A DNA stretch of 64,000 nucleotides from the NCBI RefSeq assembly GCF_003288815.1, contig NZ_NHYM01000007.1, forward strand, positions 41,108 through 105,107. The letters are read 5' to 3'. Source of the stretch: Helicobacter sp. 16-1353. GTDB taxonomy: Bacteria; Campylobacterota; Campylobacteria; Campylobacterales; Helicobacteraceae. The notes below the pieces were generated by a model. The model saw only the letters and a list, made by a program, of their open reading frames with translations. It made no database searches and was not told the origin of the DNA. Shown here piece by piece: positions 17,690 to 26,496 of this stretch (position 1 is the first letter of the stretch; every line of letters starts with the position of its first letter). The translations under genes and the position numbers were made by a program.

Positions 17690-18451
17690 CTATAAAATAA
17701 ATATTAGAAATATCGTGCCAATAAAGATTCTATAAATCCCAAAAGAAATATAACTAAATTTAGATATAAATCTTAATAATGTTTTTATAGCCACAAGTGC
17801 AAATATAAAGGAAAATAGCATTCCAATAAGTATAAACATAATATTTTCATTACTAAAATCACCAATATGTTTATATGTATCATAGCTAACCGCTATTATC
17901 ATCGTAGGAACAGCAAGTAAAAAGGAAAATTCTGTTGCCACTTTCCTATCAAGCCTTAAAATCAATCCACCAAATATCGTAGCTCCACTCCTAGAAGTCC
18001 CCGGAACCATAGCTAGGCTTTGAAAACAGCCAATCAAAAAGGCTTTTTTTAAACTTATGGATTCTAGATTCTGCACTTTTGGGCTTTTATCTTTTAAATA
18101 TAATTCTAATATGATAAAGAGAATCCCACCAATAATAAGCATATATGCGACAATATTTGCATCAAATAAACTTCGTATATATTTATATAGAAATAATCCA
18201 CAAAATCCTGTCGGTATAAATGCGACAATCAATCGTAGCCAAATACTAGCCCTTAGGAATTTTTGCCAAAATAAAAACACCACTGCAAGGATTGAGCCTA
18301 ATTGAATAGCTATTTGAAAGCTCGTTTGAAAACTATCTTGTTCTATTCCTAGTATCTTAGAAGTTAAAATCAAATGCCCAGTTGATGATATAGGTAAAAA
18401 CTCCGTAATACCCTCAACTATACTTAAAAATATAACATCAAAAAAATTCAT
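17690..18451 (-). CDS. uppP: Undecaprenyl-diphosphatase
   Basis: This 253-residue polytopic membrane protein of the UppP/BacA family recycles the lipid carrier of peptidoglycan and O-antigen synthesis by dephosphorylating undecaprenyl diphosphate. The first conserved box EGITEFLPISSTGHL lies at residues 13-27 and the second, PGTSRSGATIFGG, around 170. About eight hydrophobic segments are visible. Basal bacitracin tolerance is a known side effect of this enzyme. It stands alone, divergent from the biotin carboxylase gene. Confidence 0.95.
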   Translation of the reverse strand: MNFFDVIFLSIVEGITEFLPISSTGHLILTSKILGIEQDSFQTSFQIAIQLGSILAVVFLFWQKFLRASIWLRLIVAFIPTGFCGLFLYKYIRSLFDANIVAYMLIIGGILFIILELYLKDKSPKVQNLESISLKKAFLIGCFQSLAMVPGTSRSGATIFGGLILRLDRKVATEFSFLLAVPTMIIAVSYDTYKHIGDFSNENIMFILIGMLFSFIFALVAIKTLLRFISKFSYISFGIYRIFIGTIFLIFIL

Positions 18452-18673
18452 AAAAATCCTAAAAGTTAAATGCGGAATTATAGCTATATTTTAGCTAGAT
18501 TCTTTAAGGATTCACTCAATTCATACTATATACAGCTAAGACAACTAGCCAACATTAATAAAATATATACTTCATAGCCTAACTCCTTATAGTATTATTG
18601 CAAAAGTCTTTAATTTAATGTCTAAATCATTAAAAATTTAGTAATATTTAGCACTAAAATAAAAGGTTATATT

Positions 18674-20095
18674 ATGTTTTCAAAGATATTAATTGCAAAT
18701 AGGGGCGAAATCGCCGTTAGAATCATTCGTGCTTGTAATGATTTACATATTAAAAGTGTGGCTATATACTCTAGGGCAGATAAGGAATCTATGCATGTAA
18801 AAATGGCAAGTGAAAGCTATGAAGTCAGCCAAGACCCTTTAAAATCCTATCTTGATGGAGATGCCATTATAGATATAGCTTTAGCTTGTGATGCAGAAGC
18901 CATACACCCCGGATATGGATTTTTAAGTGAAAATGCTGAATTCGCACAAAAAGTAAAAGATGCTGGGCTAGTGTGGATTGGACCAGATGCTTCTGTAATA
19001 GCTAAAATGGGCGATAAAAATGCAGCTAGAGAATTAATGAAAAAAAATGGGATTCCCATAGTTCCCGGAACAGATGCATTAAATAATCATAGTATCCAAG
19101 AAATTAAGATTATGGCAAATAAAATCGGCTATCCCGTGATATTAAAGGCAAGTAATGGCGGAGGTGGACGAGGAATTCGCGTTGTTCGTAATGATAGTGA
19201 AATTGAGGAGAATCTAGCTGCTTGTAAAAGAGAAGCGATGGCTTTTTTTAAAAATGATGAAGTCTTTATGGAAAAATGTATTGAGAATCCAAAACATATA
19301 GAATTCCAGATTCTAGGCGATAACTATGGGAATATCATACATTTGCTAGAGAGAGATTGTTCGATTCAGCGAAGACATCAAAAGCTTGTAGAAATAGCAC
19401 CAAGCCCAACAATGAGTCTTGACTTAAGGCGTAGAATGGGGGCAGTGGCAGTTGCCGCGGCAAAAGCTGCAAATTATACAAATGCTGGAACGATTGAATT
19501 TCTAGTCGATGATTTGGGTAATTTTTATTTTATGGAGATGAATACTAGAATCCAAGTCGAGCATGGAATAACTGAGGAAATAACAGGATTCGACCTTATA
19601 GGACGACAAATACGAAGTGCGGCTGGGGAGATTTTGGACTTAAATCAAAATGAGGTTATTCATCAAGGATATGCAATAGAAGTAAGAATCAATGCCGAAG
19701 ATGTTAAAAACGACTTCACCCCAAATCCGGGTAAAATAACTACATATTATCCATCTTTAGGACCTTTTGTCCGCATTGATAGCTCTGTTTATAAGGATTA
19801 TACGATTCCGCCACATTATGATTCTATGATTGCAAAGCTGATGGTTAGGGCATCAAGCTATGATTTAGCGGTAAATAAGCTTATTAGGGCATTAGATGAA
19901 TTCACCATTAGAGGCATTAAAACGACTATTCCATTTTTATTAAATATCGCTAAGGATAAAGACTTTAGAAAAGGTAATTTTGACACCTCATATTTGGAAT
20001 CTAATATGCAAAGATTAATGCCAAGCGAGATTATCAATAAAGATGATATAGCCACAGCAATAGCAGCAGCAATAGCTATAAGGGCTGGATATTAA
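18674..20095 (+). CDS. accC/pycA: Biotin carboxylase subunit (acetyl-CoA or pyruvate carboxylase type)
   Basis: This 473-residue ATP-grasp enzyme carboxylates biotin with bicarbonate and ATP. ILIANRGEIAVRIIRA starts the preATP-grasp domain, ASNGGGGRGIRVV is the ATP loop (about residue 160), and EMNTRIQVEHGITEE the active-site box. Details such as VPGTDALNN and FFKNDEVFMEK, and a C-terminal extension of about 25 residues, remind me more of the PycA subunit of two-subunit pyruvate carboxylases in Campylobacterota than of H. pylori AccC. A neighbouring pycB or accB would decide, but neither is in the window. Confidence 0.88.
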   Translation: MFSKILIANRGEIAVRIIRACNDLHIKSVAIYSRADKESMHVKMASESYEVSQDPLKSYLDGDAIIDIALACDAEAIHPGYGFLSENAEFAQKVKDAGLVWIGPDASVIAKMGDKNAARELMKKNGIPIVPGTDALNNHSIQEIKIMANKIGYPVILKASNGGGGRGIRVVRNDSEIEENLAACKREAMAFFKNDEVFMEKCIENPKHIEFQILGDNYGNIIHLLERDCSIQRRHQKLVEIAPSPTMSLDLRRRMGAVAVAAAKAANYTNAGTIEFLVDDLGNFYFMEMNTRIQVEHGITEEITGFDLIGRQIRSAAGEILDLNQNEVIHQGYAIEVRINAEDVKNDFTPNPGKITTYYPSLGPFVRIDSSVYKDYTIPPHYDSMIAKLMVRASSYDLAVNKLIRALDEFTIRGIKTTIPFLLNIAKDKDFRKGNFDTSYLESNMQRLMPSEIINKDDIATAIAAAIAIRAGY

Positions 20096-20127
20096 TCCTT
20101 ACTAATTTACTTTGAAAGTTTTTTTAG

Positions 20128-20133
20128 TATAAT
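20128..20133 (+). promoter_or_regulatory. Putative -10 element upstream of rpmH
   Basis: TATAAT preceded by a T-rich tract, 44 bp upstream of the rpmH ATG. Campylobacterota promoters often lack a defined -35, and none is clear here. It probably drives the rpmH-to-mnmE run. Confidence 0.55.
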
Positions 20134-20177
20134 TACAGCTTTTATAGATTTATTTACATTATTTTCAAGGAATAAGA

Positions 20178-20312
20178 ATGAAAAGAACATATCAGCCACA
20201 CAATAAGCCAAAGAAAAGCACTCACGGCTTTCGAACTAGAATGAAAACAAAAAATGGACAAAGAGTAATACGAAATAGAAGAGCTAAGGGCAGAAAAAGA
20301 TTAGCAGTTTAA
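20178..20312 (+). CDS. rpmH: Large ribosomal subunit protein bL34
   Basis: A 44-residue, highly basic protein starting [13 protein letters not shown] and ending KGRKRLAV, an unmistakable bL34. The ATG follows AAGGAATAAGA. It heads the conserved rpmH-rnpA-yidD-yidC-jag-mnmE order, with rnpA 4 bp downstream. Confidence 0.97.
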   Translation: MKRTYQPHNKPKKSTHGFRTRMKTKNGQRVIRNRRAKGRKRLAV

Positions 20313-20316
20313 AGAT

Positions 20317-20694
20317 TTGAAGCAGATACAAACATTGAAGAATAAAAAAGAATTTGATTTTGTTTATAAAAACTCCACAAAATACAGAAGTCAAATTTGC
20401 GATATTTGTGTGTTAAAAAATAAAGATATAGATAGTTTTTATGCAAGGTTTAAAAAAAAAGATAGGTTAAATATTATCGGTCTTAGTGTTTCCAAAAAAA
20501 TTGGCAAAGCAGTTGAACGCAATCTAATCAAAAGGCGAATTCGTGCAATTTATAGTCTATTTTTGCAAGATTTTTTATCAAGCAATTCAGCCAAATTTAT
20601 TTTTATCATTATCGCAAAAGAGCAGATTAAACAAACACCTTTTTTATCTCTCAAAAAACATATTTACAATACATTATCAAGTGCTAGAAAATGA
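20317..20694 (+). CDS. rnpA: Ribonuclease P protein component
   Basis: This 125-residue basic protein helps the RNase P RNA bind and cleave pre-tRNA 5' leaders. LKNKKEFDFVYKNSTKYR at the start and KKIGKAVERNLIKRRIRA (about residue 62, the RNR-type box) are diagnostic. The start is a TTG 4 bp after the rpmH stop, so translation is probably coupled; a second TTG lies six codons on. A nine-A run sits in the gene at 20452-20460. The end overlaps yidD by 4 bp. Confidence 0.95.
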   Translation: MKQIQTLKNKKEFDFVYKNSTKYRSQICDICVLKNKDIDSFYARFKKKDRLNIIGLSVSKKIGKAVERNLIKRRIRAIYSLFLQDFLSSNSAKFIFIIIAKEQIKQTPFLSLKKHIYNTLSSARK

Positions 20695-20999
20695 AAGCTA
20701 TAATTAGATTCTATCAATTATATATATCTCCGCTAAATCCGCCTAGTTGTAGATTCTACCCAAGTTGTTCAGAGTATTCTATGCTATGTTTTAGATTCCA
20801 GAATCCTATTTTAGCAAGCATAAAAACCATATCGCGGTTACTTAGATGTAATCATTTATTTCGTGGTGGATTAGAATATCCGGTAATTACACTAAATCAT
20901 ATAGTCGCACAAAAAGGCATAAAGATAGATGTAACTTTTTGGCTTGTGCCTAAAGAAAATAATAAATATTATATAATTAGAAATTTAAAGGGAAATTGA
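20691..20999 (+). CDS. yidD: Membrane protein insertion efficiency factor YidD
   Basis: This 102-residue protein opens AIIRFYQLYISPLNPPSC, then the signature CRFYPSCSEYSM, which mark YidD. The protein sits at the inner membrane through an amphipathic helix and assists YidC-dependent insertion. It overlaps rnpA by 4 bp, and its stop overlaps the yidC ATG. Confidence 0.93.
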   Translation: MKAIIRFYQLYISPLNPPSCRFYPSCSEYSMLCFRFQNPILASIKTISRLLRCNHLFRGGLEYPVITLNHIVAQKGIKIDVTFWLVPKENNKYYIIRNLKGN

Positions 21000-22612
21000 T
21001 GAATAAAAATTCAAATATTAGGATTCTAGTAGCTGTCGTGCTTTCTTTGTTATTCCTAATACCATATATGTATTTTTTTGCTCCAAAAACAGAATTAAGT
21101 AATAATAATGCAACCATAGCATTAAAACAAACAGGGCAAACAGAAATTAGCAATAATGCTCCAGAAGTAGCAACAACAAATGGCGTAAATCAAGCTATAG
21201 AAGCACCTATAAGCAGTGATTCTAAGATACTTGCTAAGATAGAATCTAGCGATTTTAGTATAGAAATAGATGAATTAGGTAGAATAGCAAATGTATTATT
21301 AAAGGATAAAAAATACCTAGATGATGAGGGCAATCCTCTTTCATTATTGGATAAAAATGCGATTAAGCCACTTGAGATAAGATTCCAAGATAGGGAAATC
21401 AATCAAAAATCTTTCAATACCCCATATACTTCTAGTGCCACTTTAGTAAATCTTGATGAAAACCAAGTATCAAGTTTGACATTAACCCAAGATTTAGGCG
21501 AAGTTACTATTAAGAAGATTCTAACTTTCCATAAAAATTTAGAATATGATATTAAGATAGAATTAAGCAAACCAGTAAATTACTTTATCTCAAATGGTGC
21601 AAGACCGATTGCCGATAGCTCAGCTTATGTATTTAAGGGTGTGATTATTAAAAAAAGTGATGATAAGCTAGAAAAAATTGAAGATGGCGATGCGACTATT
21701 GGCGAGAATCTTAATTTTAATAATGCGAAATTCGTAGCAAGTGTAGATAGATATTACACTACATTATTTTTTGATGAAAATGGATTTAATATCATCGTTG
21801 ATGCAGATAAGAATGAAAATGCACTGCCATATATAATTCTTAATGATAATGCGTCTTTTAGTGGATATATTGGACCTAAAAACTATAAAGACCTAAAAGC
21901 AATCGCTCCATTTTTAACGGACACTGTAGAATATGGGGTTATTACATTTTTTGCAAAACCATTATTTTTGCTACTTGAATGGCTATTTGGAATCTTTAAA
22001 AACTGGGGTTGGGCGATTATAGGTTTGACTATTATCGTTAGGATAGTGCTTTATCCGCTCACATATAAAGGTATGGTTTCTATGCAGAAACTAAAAGATT
22101 TGGCTCCTAAAATGAAAGAGATTCAGGCAAAATACAAAGGCGATGGGCAAAAATTACAATTACATATGATGGAGTTGTATAAAAAACATAATGTAAATCC
22201 AATGGGTGGTTGTCTGCCATTGCTTTTACAGATTCCTGTGTTTTTTGCAATCTATCGCGTTTTATATAATGCTGTGGAGTTGAAAGATTCTGCTTGGTTG
22301 TTTTGGATTCAAGATTTATCGGCGATGGACCCATATTTTATCCTACCGATTTTAATGGGTGCAAGTATGTATCTACAACAACATTTAAGCCCTGCTACTT
22401 TTAATGACCCAATGCAAGAAAAGATTTTTAAGTTTCTACCACTCGTCTTTACTATATTTTTAATAACATTCCCTGCTGGATTAATCTTATATTGGACTGT
22501 TAATAATATTTTCTCAATCATTCAACAATTAATAATCAATAGAGTTATTAAAAAGAAAAAAGAAGAGGAAATACAAGAGCATCATAAAGGTCACAAAAGT
22601 GATAAAAGTTAG
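20999..22612 (+). CDS. yidC: Membrane protein insertase YidC
   Basis: This 537-residue protein has an N-terminal membrane anchor, a large periplasmic domain (about residues 55-310) and the conserved five-helix insertase core near the C terminus (WGWAIIGLTIIVRIVLYPLT, then NPMGGCLPLLLQIPVFFAIY). The positively charged C-terminal tail is typical. I chose the ATG at 20999, which is preceded by AAGGGA at good spacing, over the TTG at 20996. YidC inserts small inner-membrane proteins with or without SecYEG. It overlaps jag by 14 bp. Confidence 0.96.
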   Translation: MNKNSNIRILVAVVLSLLFLIPYMYFFAPKTELSNNNATIALKQTGQTEISNNAPEVATTNGVNQAIEAPISSDSKILAKIESSDFSIEIDELGRIANVLLKDKKYLDDEGNPLSLLDKNAIKPLEIRFQDREINQKSFNTPYTSSATLVNLDENQVSSLTLTQDLGEVTIKKILTFHKNLEYDIKIELSKPVNYFISNGARPIADSSAYVFKGVIIKKSDDKLEKIEDGDATIGENLNFNNAKFVASVDRYYTTLFFDENGFNIIVDADKNENALPYIILNDNASFSGYIGPKNYKDLKAIAPFLTDTVEYGVITFFAKPLFLLLEWLFGIFKNWGWAIIGLTIIVRIVLYPLTYKGMVSMQKLKDLAPKMKEIQAKYKGDGQKLQLHMMELYKKHNVNPMGGCLPLLLQIPVFFAIYRVLYNAVELKDSAWLFWIQDLSAMDPYFILPILMGASMYLQQHLSPATFNDPMQEKIFKFLPLVFTIFLITFPAGLILYWTVNNIFSIIQQLIINRVIKKKKEEEIQEHHKGHKSDKS

Positions 22613-23270
22613 TGCTCCAAGTGTAGAAGAAGCCCTACTTAAAGCATCAAAAGATTTAAACTGCTCTTGCGTTGATTTAGATTACGAGATTATACAATAC
22701 CCAAGTGATGGGATTTTTGGTATTAGAAAAAAAGAAGCAAAAATCGTTGTTTCTATAAAATCAAAACCAATAAAAGAAAAAAGCAAGGTGCAGAAAAAAT
22801 ATTGTATCGACGATGCAATTAGTGAGATTTCAAAAGAGATAAACGAACTTTTTGCACTTTTGCCTTATAAATTAGATGAAATAAAGATTAGTAAATATAA
22901 TTCAAATACGATATTAATCTATTTTCAGGGTGAGGATTCCGCTTTGCTTATTGGCGAAAAAGGCTATCGATATAAGGCTATTTCATACCTACTTTTTAAT
23001 TGGATAAATCCCAAATATAGATTAAATATAAGACTTGAGATAGAGAAATTTCTATCAAATCATGAAGAAATGATAGAAGCCTATTTAGAGCCGATTATTA
23101 AAGAGATTAAAGATTCTAATAAAGTTTTCACAACAAAGCCATTTGATGGGATTCTCGTTTATATTGCATTAAAAATTTTGCGAACACATTTGCCAGATAG
23201 ATATATAATGATAAAAACAAATGAAAATGATGAAACTTACATAGTAGTTACACAAAATAATAATGAATAA
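22599..23270 (+). CDS. jag: Jag/KhpB family RNA-binding protein
   Basis: This 223-residue protein begins with a Jag-N domain (VSAPSVEEALLKASKDL, then FGIRKKEAKIVV) followed by a KH-like region (LIGEKGYRYKAISYLLFNW, about residue 128). The C-terminal segment around 150-215 lies where R3H domains occur but is divergent. The start is a GTG preceded by AAAGG within yidC. Jag proteins bind RNA and affect cell-envelope gene expression in other bacteria. The yidC-jag-mnmE order is conserved in Helicobacter. Confidence 0.85.
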   Translation: MIKVSAPSVEEALLKASKDLNCSCVDLDYEIIQYPSDGIFGIRKKEAKIVVSIKSKPIKEKSKVQKKYCIDDAISEISKEINELFALLPYKLDEIKISKYNSNTILIYFQGEDSALLIGEKGYRYKAISYLLFNWINPKYRLNIRLEIEKFLSNHEEMIEAYLEPIIKEIKDSNKVFTTKPFDGILVYIALKILRTHLPDRYIMIKTNENDETYIVVTQNNNE

Positions 23271-24609
23271 TGACACCATTGTCGCCATATCAACCCCTAT
23301 AGGGATTAGTGCATTAAGTATCGTTAGACTTAGCGGAGAAAATGCACTTTTGATTGCCAAAAAGCTCACAAAATCACAGCATTTAAAGCCACGATACGCA
23401 CATCTAAAATATATCTATAATAGCAATGATAATGTAATTGATAGAGGAATAGTGATTTATTTCAAAGCACCAAATAGCTTTAATGGTTGGGATATAGTAG
23501 AGTTTCAAACACATGGCGGAATCTCAGTTCCAAAAAGTATTGTAAATGAGTGTTTGAATCTCGGGGCAAGATTAGCAAATCCGGGAGAATTTAGTAAGAT
23601 TGCATTAATGAATGGAAAACTTGATTTATCCACAATTGAAAGTATTTCAAAGCTAATTCTAGCTCAAAGCACACAAGCACAAGAGATTCTAGGCAGAATC
23701 TTAAAGGGCGATTTAGGGAGATTTATAGAATCTCTTAGGGGAGATTTAATTGAGATTCTCGCACATATAGAAGTTATGATTGATTATGCAGAAGAGGATT
23801 TACCAAAAGATTTGGAGCTAAGCATAGAAACAAAATTGCAAGATTCCATAAAAAAATTAGATGAAATTCATAAACATTCTTTAAGTATGCAAAATATTAT
23901 TGATGGTCATCGATTAGTTATTATAGGCAGACCAAATGTCGGTAAAAGCTCACTTTTAAATAAATTGCTTTTAAAAGATAGGGCTATTACTTCAAATCTA
24001 CCCGGAACCACAAGAGATATTTTAGAAGAAAGCATTACTATTAATAATCAAATTATTAAGATTATAGATACAGCAGGGATTCGAGAAAAAAATGACAATA
24101 TAGATGAAATAGAAAAAATTGGAATGCAGAAATCTATAGAATACCTACAAGATGCCACGATAATCCTAGCGGTATTTGATGGAAGCAGGAAATTTGATGA
24201 TGATGAGATATTAGAGATTCTAGCAAATAATAAAGATAAGATTATTATTGCCATTATTAATAAAAGCGATAAATTACAGATTTTTGATGAGAAAAAGATT
24301 GCTGAATTTGAGATGATAAAAATATCAACAAAAGATGATAGTGTATTTAATTTGCGGGAATTAATCGGCGAAAAAATAACACTAGATTCCATAAATAATC
24401 AAAATATTATCCTTAGTTCAAATAGACAAATTGATTGTGTTAAACATTGTATAAATACATTAAACGAAGCAAAAAATAATATAGCGGATTTTGAGATTTT
24501 TAGTTTTAATATCAATGAAGCTCTACATTCGCTAGATTTATTATCAAAACCATTTGATAATGATGAGATGTTAGATTCTATGTTTAGCGAATTTTGTCTT
24601 GGAAAATAG
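23263..24609 (+). CDS. mnmE: tRNA modification GTPase MnmE
   Basis: This 448-residue protein, with MnmG, makes the 5-carboxymethylaminomethyl group at wobble uridine 34. The N-terminal folate-binding domain has TPIGISALSIVRLSG. The inserted G domain shows GRPNVGKSS (about residue 225), TTRDILEE and NKSD, and the C terminus ends in the invariant CLGK with its catalytic Cys. Overlap of 8 bp with jag. It converges on slt with only 11 bp between the stops. Confidence 0.96.
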   Translation: MNNDTIVAISTPIGISALSIVRLSGENALLIAKKLTKSQHLKPRYAHLKYIYNSNDNVIDRGIVIYFKAPNSFNGWDIVEFQTHGGISVPKSIVNECLNLGARLANPGEFSKIALMNGKLDLSTIESISKLILAQSTQAQEILGRILKGDLGRFIESLRGDLIEILAHIEVMIDYAEEDLPKDLELSIETKLQDSIKKLDEIHKHSLSMQNIIDGHRLVIIGRPNVGKSSLLNKLLLKDRAITSNLPGTTRDILEESITINNQIIKIIDTAGIREKNDNIDEIEKIGMQKSIEYLQDATIILAVFDGSRKFDDDEILEILANNKDKIIIAIINKSDKLQIFDEKKIAEFEMIKISTKDDSVFNLRELIGEKITLDSINNQNIILSSNRQIDCVKHCINTLNEAKNNIADFEIFSFNINEALHSLDLLSKPFDNDEMLDSMFSEFCLGK

Positions 24610-24620
24610 TCCTGAAAATC

Positions 24621-26216
24621 CTATCTTAGGGTTTCTTGTAAAAAACTATCAATATCTATAATATTACCTTCAATTTTATTATAGATTATATAATTCGCCA
24701 TAATCTTCATTCCATAGATTCTACTCTCTTCATAAGGGATAAATTCCATACTAAGCCACGGGTCATATTTATTTTTCTTACTAAAAACGGCTGGATTTTT
24801 AAGAAAATTTCTTATAAATGTAGGTCCGCCATTATAGGCATAGGAAACAAAAAGTGGATGTTTGAATTCCTTTGCTAGATGATTTAGATAGTATGCTCCA
24901 AATTTAAGTGCCATATTTGGACTAAACATACTATCTTTTGTTACATTTTCCAAACCCATATCTTTAGCAAAATATTCTACATTAAATGGCATAATTTGTA
25001 GCATTCCTAAAGCATAGGAGCGGGATACTACAGATGGGACAAATCTGCTTTCTTGTTTTGCCACAGAATAAAGCAGTGTTTTTGTTGGGGTATCAAAATC
25101 AAACCCATCATAATAAGGCATTACAAAAAAATTTTTTGAAAAATCATAATATCTATTTAGCACAAAAATTAAATGTGGCAATGTATCCTTATAATAAAAT
25201 AATTTTGCGATACTAAGCAAAGCCTCTTTATCTTTAACAAGCATTATATTTTGCCTTAAAATCTGCCATTCAAATGGATTTTCTATATCAAATGGTGATT
25301 TTTTATCGCCCAACGCACTAAAAATTGGGTCATCGATAGTAATAATATCGTATTTTGGCGATACTCCCAGCTTTGTAGTTGAATAAAGCGAATATAGATT
25401 AAAAAAGCTACTATTTGCGATTTCATTTAAAAACTGCTTATTTTGTGTGATTTTATATTGCCAGAAATTTGCCCTATCTTTTAAAAATTGTCTTTTTGTA
25501 ACTTGTGCAGTTTGTGAGAAATATTTTTTTGCCTTATTTTTATTGCCACTTTTTAGCTCATTTAATGCCAATGCAAAAAAAGTCCAATCATTCACACCGG
25601 TGATATTCTCACTTAATAAAGCTTTAGTGAATTTGGGGAATTTTTGAGAAATAACCATATGATAAATAGCTTTATTATAATTTTTATTTGACATAAGTTT
25701 TATGTTTTTTGAACTATGATTAAAAATATCTTGCTTATGATGTAGGGCAAAATAAATATCGCTAAAATCCTCGCCACTAGCTTTTAGCATAGAATCTAAT
25801 ATATTTTTTGATTGCAAAATCTTAATTTGATTTAGAATCCTTTTATCATCTAATCGTGTTAGAATCTCATTATCTAGCTTTTTATCTAACGCATAGCTTA
25901 GCTTAAATCCCATTTTTAGGCACGAATCATCACTTTTAATTAATTCCTCAAATGATAATTCCTTGCAAAATAAATCTCTAGGTAGTTTTGAATGTGGAAT
26001 CTTTCCTTTTAATCTATTAATAATCTTTGCACTTTTATTATCTATTAAATCATATAATTTTATAGCATCTTCAGGGCTAATGCTACCTTCTAAATATTCA
26101 TAAATATAAAAATCTCTAGGAATTCCTTTGGGTTTAGATTCTATAAATGCAATATCATTACCAAATAAGATTCCAAAAAATAGAAATATATATAATTTTT
26201 TATAAATTGCTTGCAT
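24621..26216 (-). CDS. slt: Soluble lytic murein transglycosylase
   Basis: This 531-residue exported enzyme cleaves peptidoglycan glycan strands with formation of 1,6-anhydro ends. A signal peptide (LYIFLFFGILFGNDIAF) precedes a long helical solenoid. The catalytic SLT domain lies in the C-terminal third: SVAKQESRFVPSVVSRSYA contains the catalytic Glu, followed by GMLQIMPF and SYAYNGGP. It overlaps the YggT gene by 17 bp, and the gltX-yggT-slt order matches H. pylori HP0643-HP0645 as I recall it. Confidence 0.93.
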   Translation of the reverse strand: MQAIYKKLYIFLFFGILFGNDIAFIESKPKGIPRDFYIYEYLEGSISPEDAIKLYDLIDNKSAKIINRLKGKIPHSKLPRDLFCKELSFEELIKSDDSCLKMGFKLSYALDKKLDNEILTRLDDKRILNQIKILQSKNILDSMLKASGEDFSDIYFALHHKQDIFNHSSKNIKLMSNKNYNKAIYHMVISQKFPKFTKALLSENITGVNDWTFFALALNELKSGNKNKAKKYFSQTAQVTKRQFLKDRANFWQYKITQNKQFLNEIANSSFFNLYSLYSTTKLGVSPKYDIITIDDPIFSALGDKKSPFDIENPFEWQILRQNIMLVKDKEALLSIAKLFYYKDTLPHLIFVLNRYYDFSKNFFVMPYYDGFDFDTPTKTLLYSVAKQESRFVPSVVSRSYALGMLQIMPFNVEYFAKDMGLENVTKDSMFSPNMALKFGAYYLNHLAKEFKHPLFVSYAYNGGPTFIRNFLKNPAVFSKKNKYDPWLSMEFIPYEESRIYGMKIMANYIIYNKIEGNIIDIDSFLQETLR

Positions 26217-26496
26217 AATTTTGTAACATTCCTATAAAAAATAAATCTATAAATCTAATCACAATAATAACAATAAGGGGTGATATATCAACACCGCCAA
26301 ATACTGTGGGGAGGAGTTTTCGCACTTGCATAAAAAGTGGCTCTGTTAAACGATATAGAATCTGCACTATTTGATTTGAAGGGTCAGGACGAACAAATGA
26401 AATAAGTGCGGAAAATATTACAATCCACATATAAATATTAAGTATCATATGTAAAATATCTGCAATAGCACTTAAAAATGTAGAAATTATCATCAT
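26200..26496 (-). CDS. YggT family membrane protein
   Basis: This 98-residue protein has two hydrophobic helices (about residues 8-32 and 68-92) flanking the conserved loop RPDPSNQIVQILYRLTEP, the YggT signature. The function is poorly known; links to osmotic stress and cell-division or envelope processes have been reported in other bacteria. It directly abuts gltX (0 bp) and overlaps slt by 17 bp, so all three are probably on one message. Confidence 0.88.
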   Translation of the reverse strand: MMIISTFLSAIADILHMILNIYMWIVIFSALISFVRPDPSNQIVQILYRLTEPLFMQVRKLLPTVFGGVDISPLIVIIVIRFIDLFFIGMLQNYASNL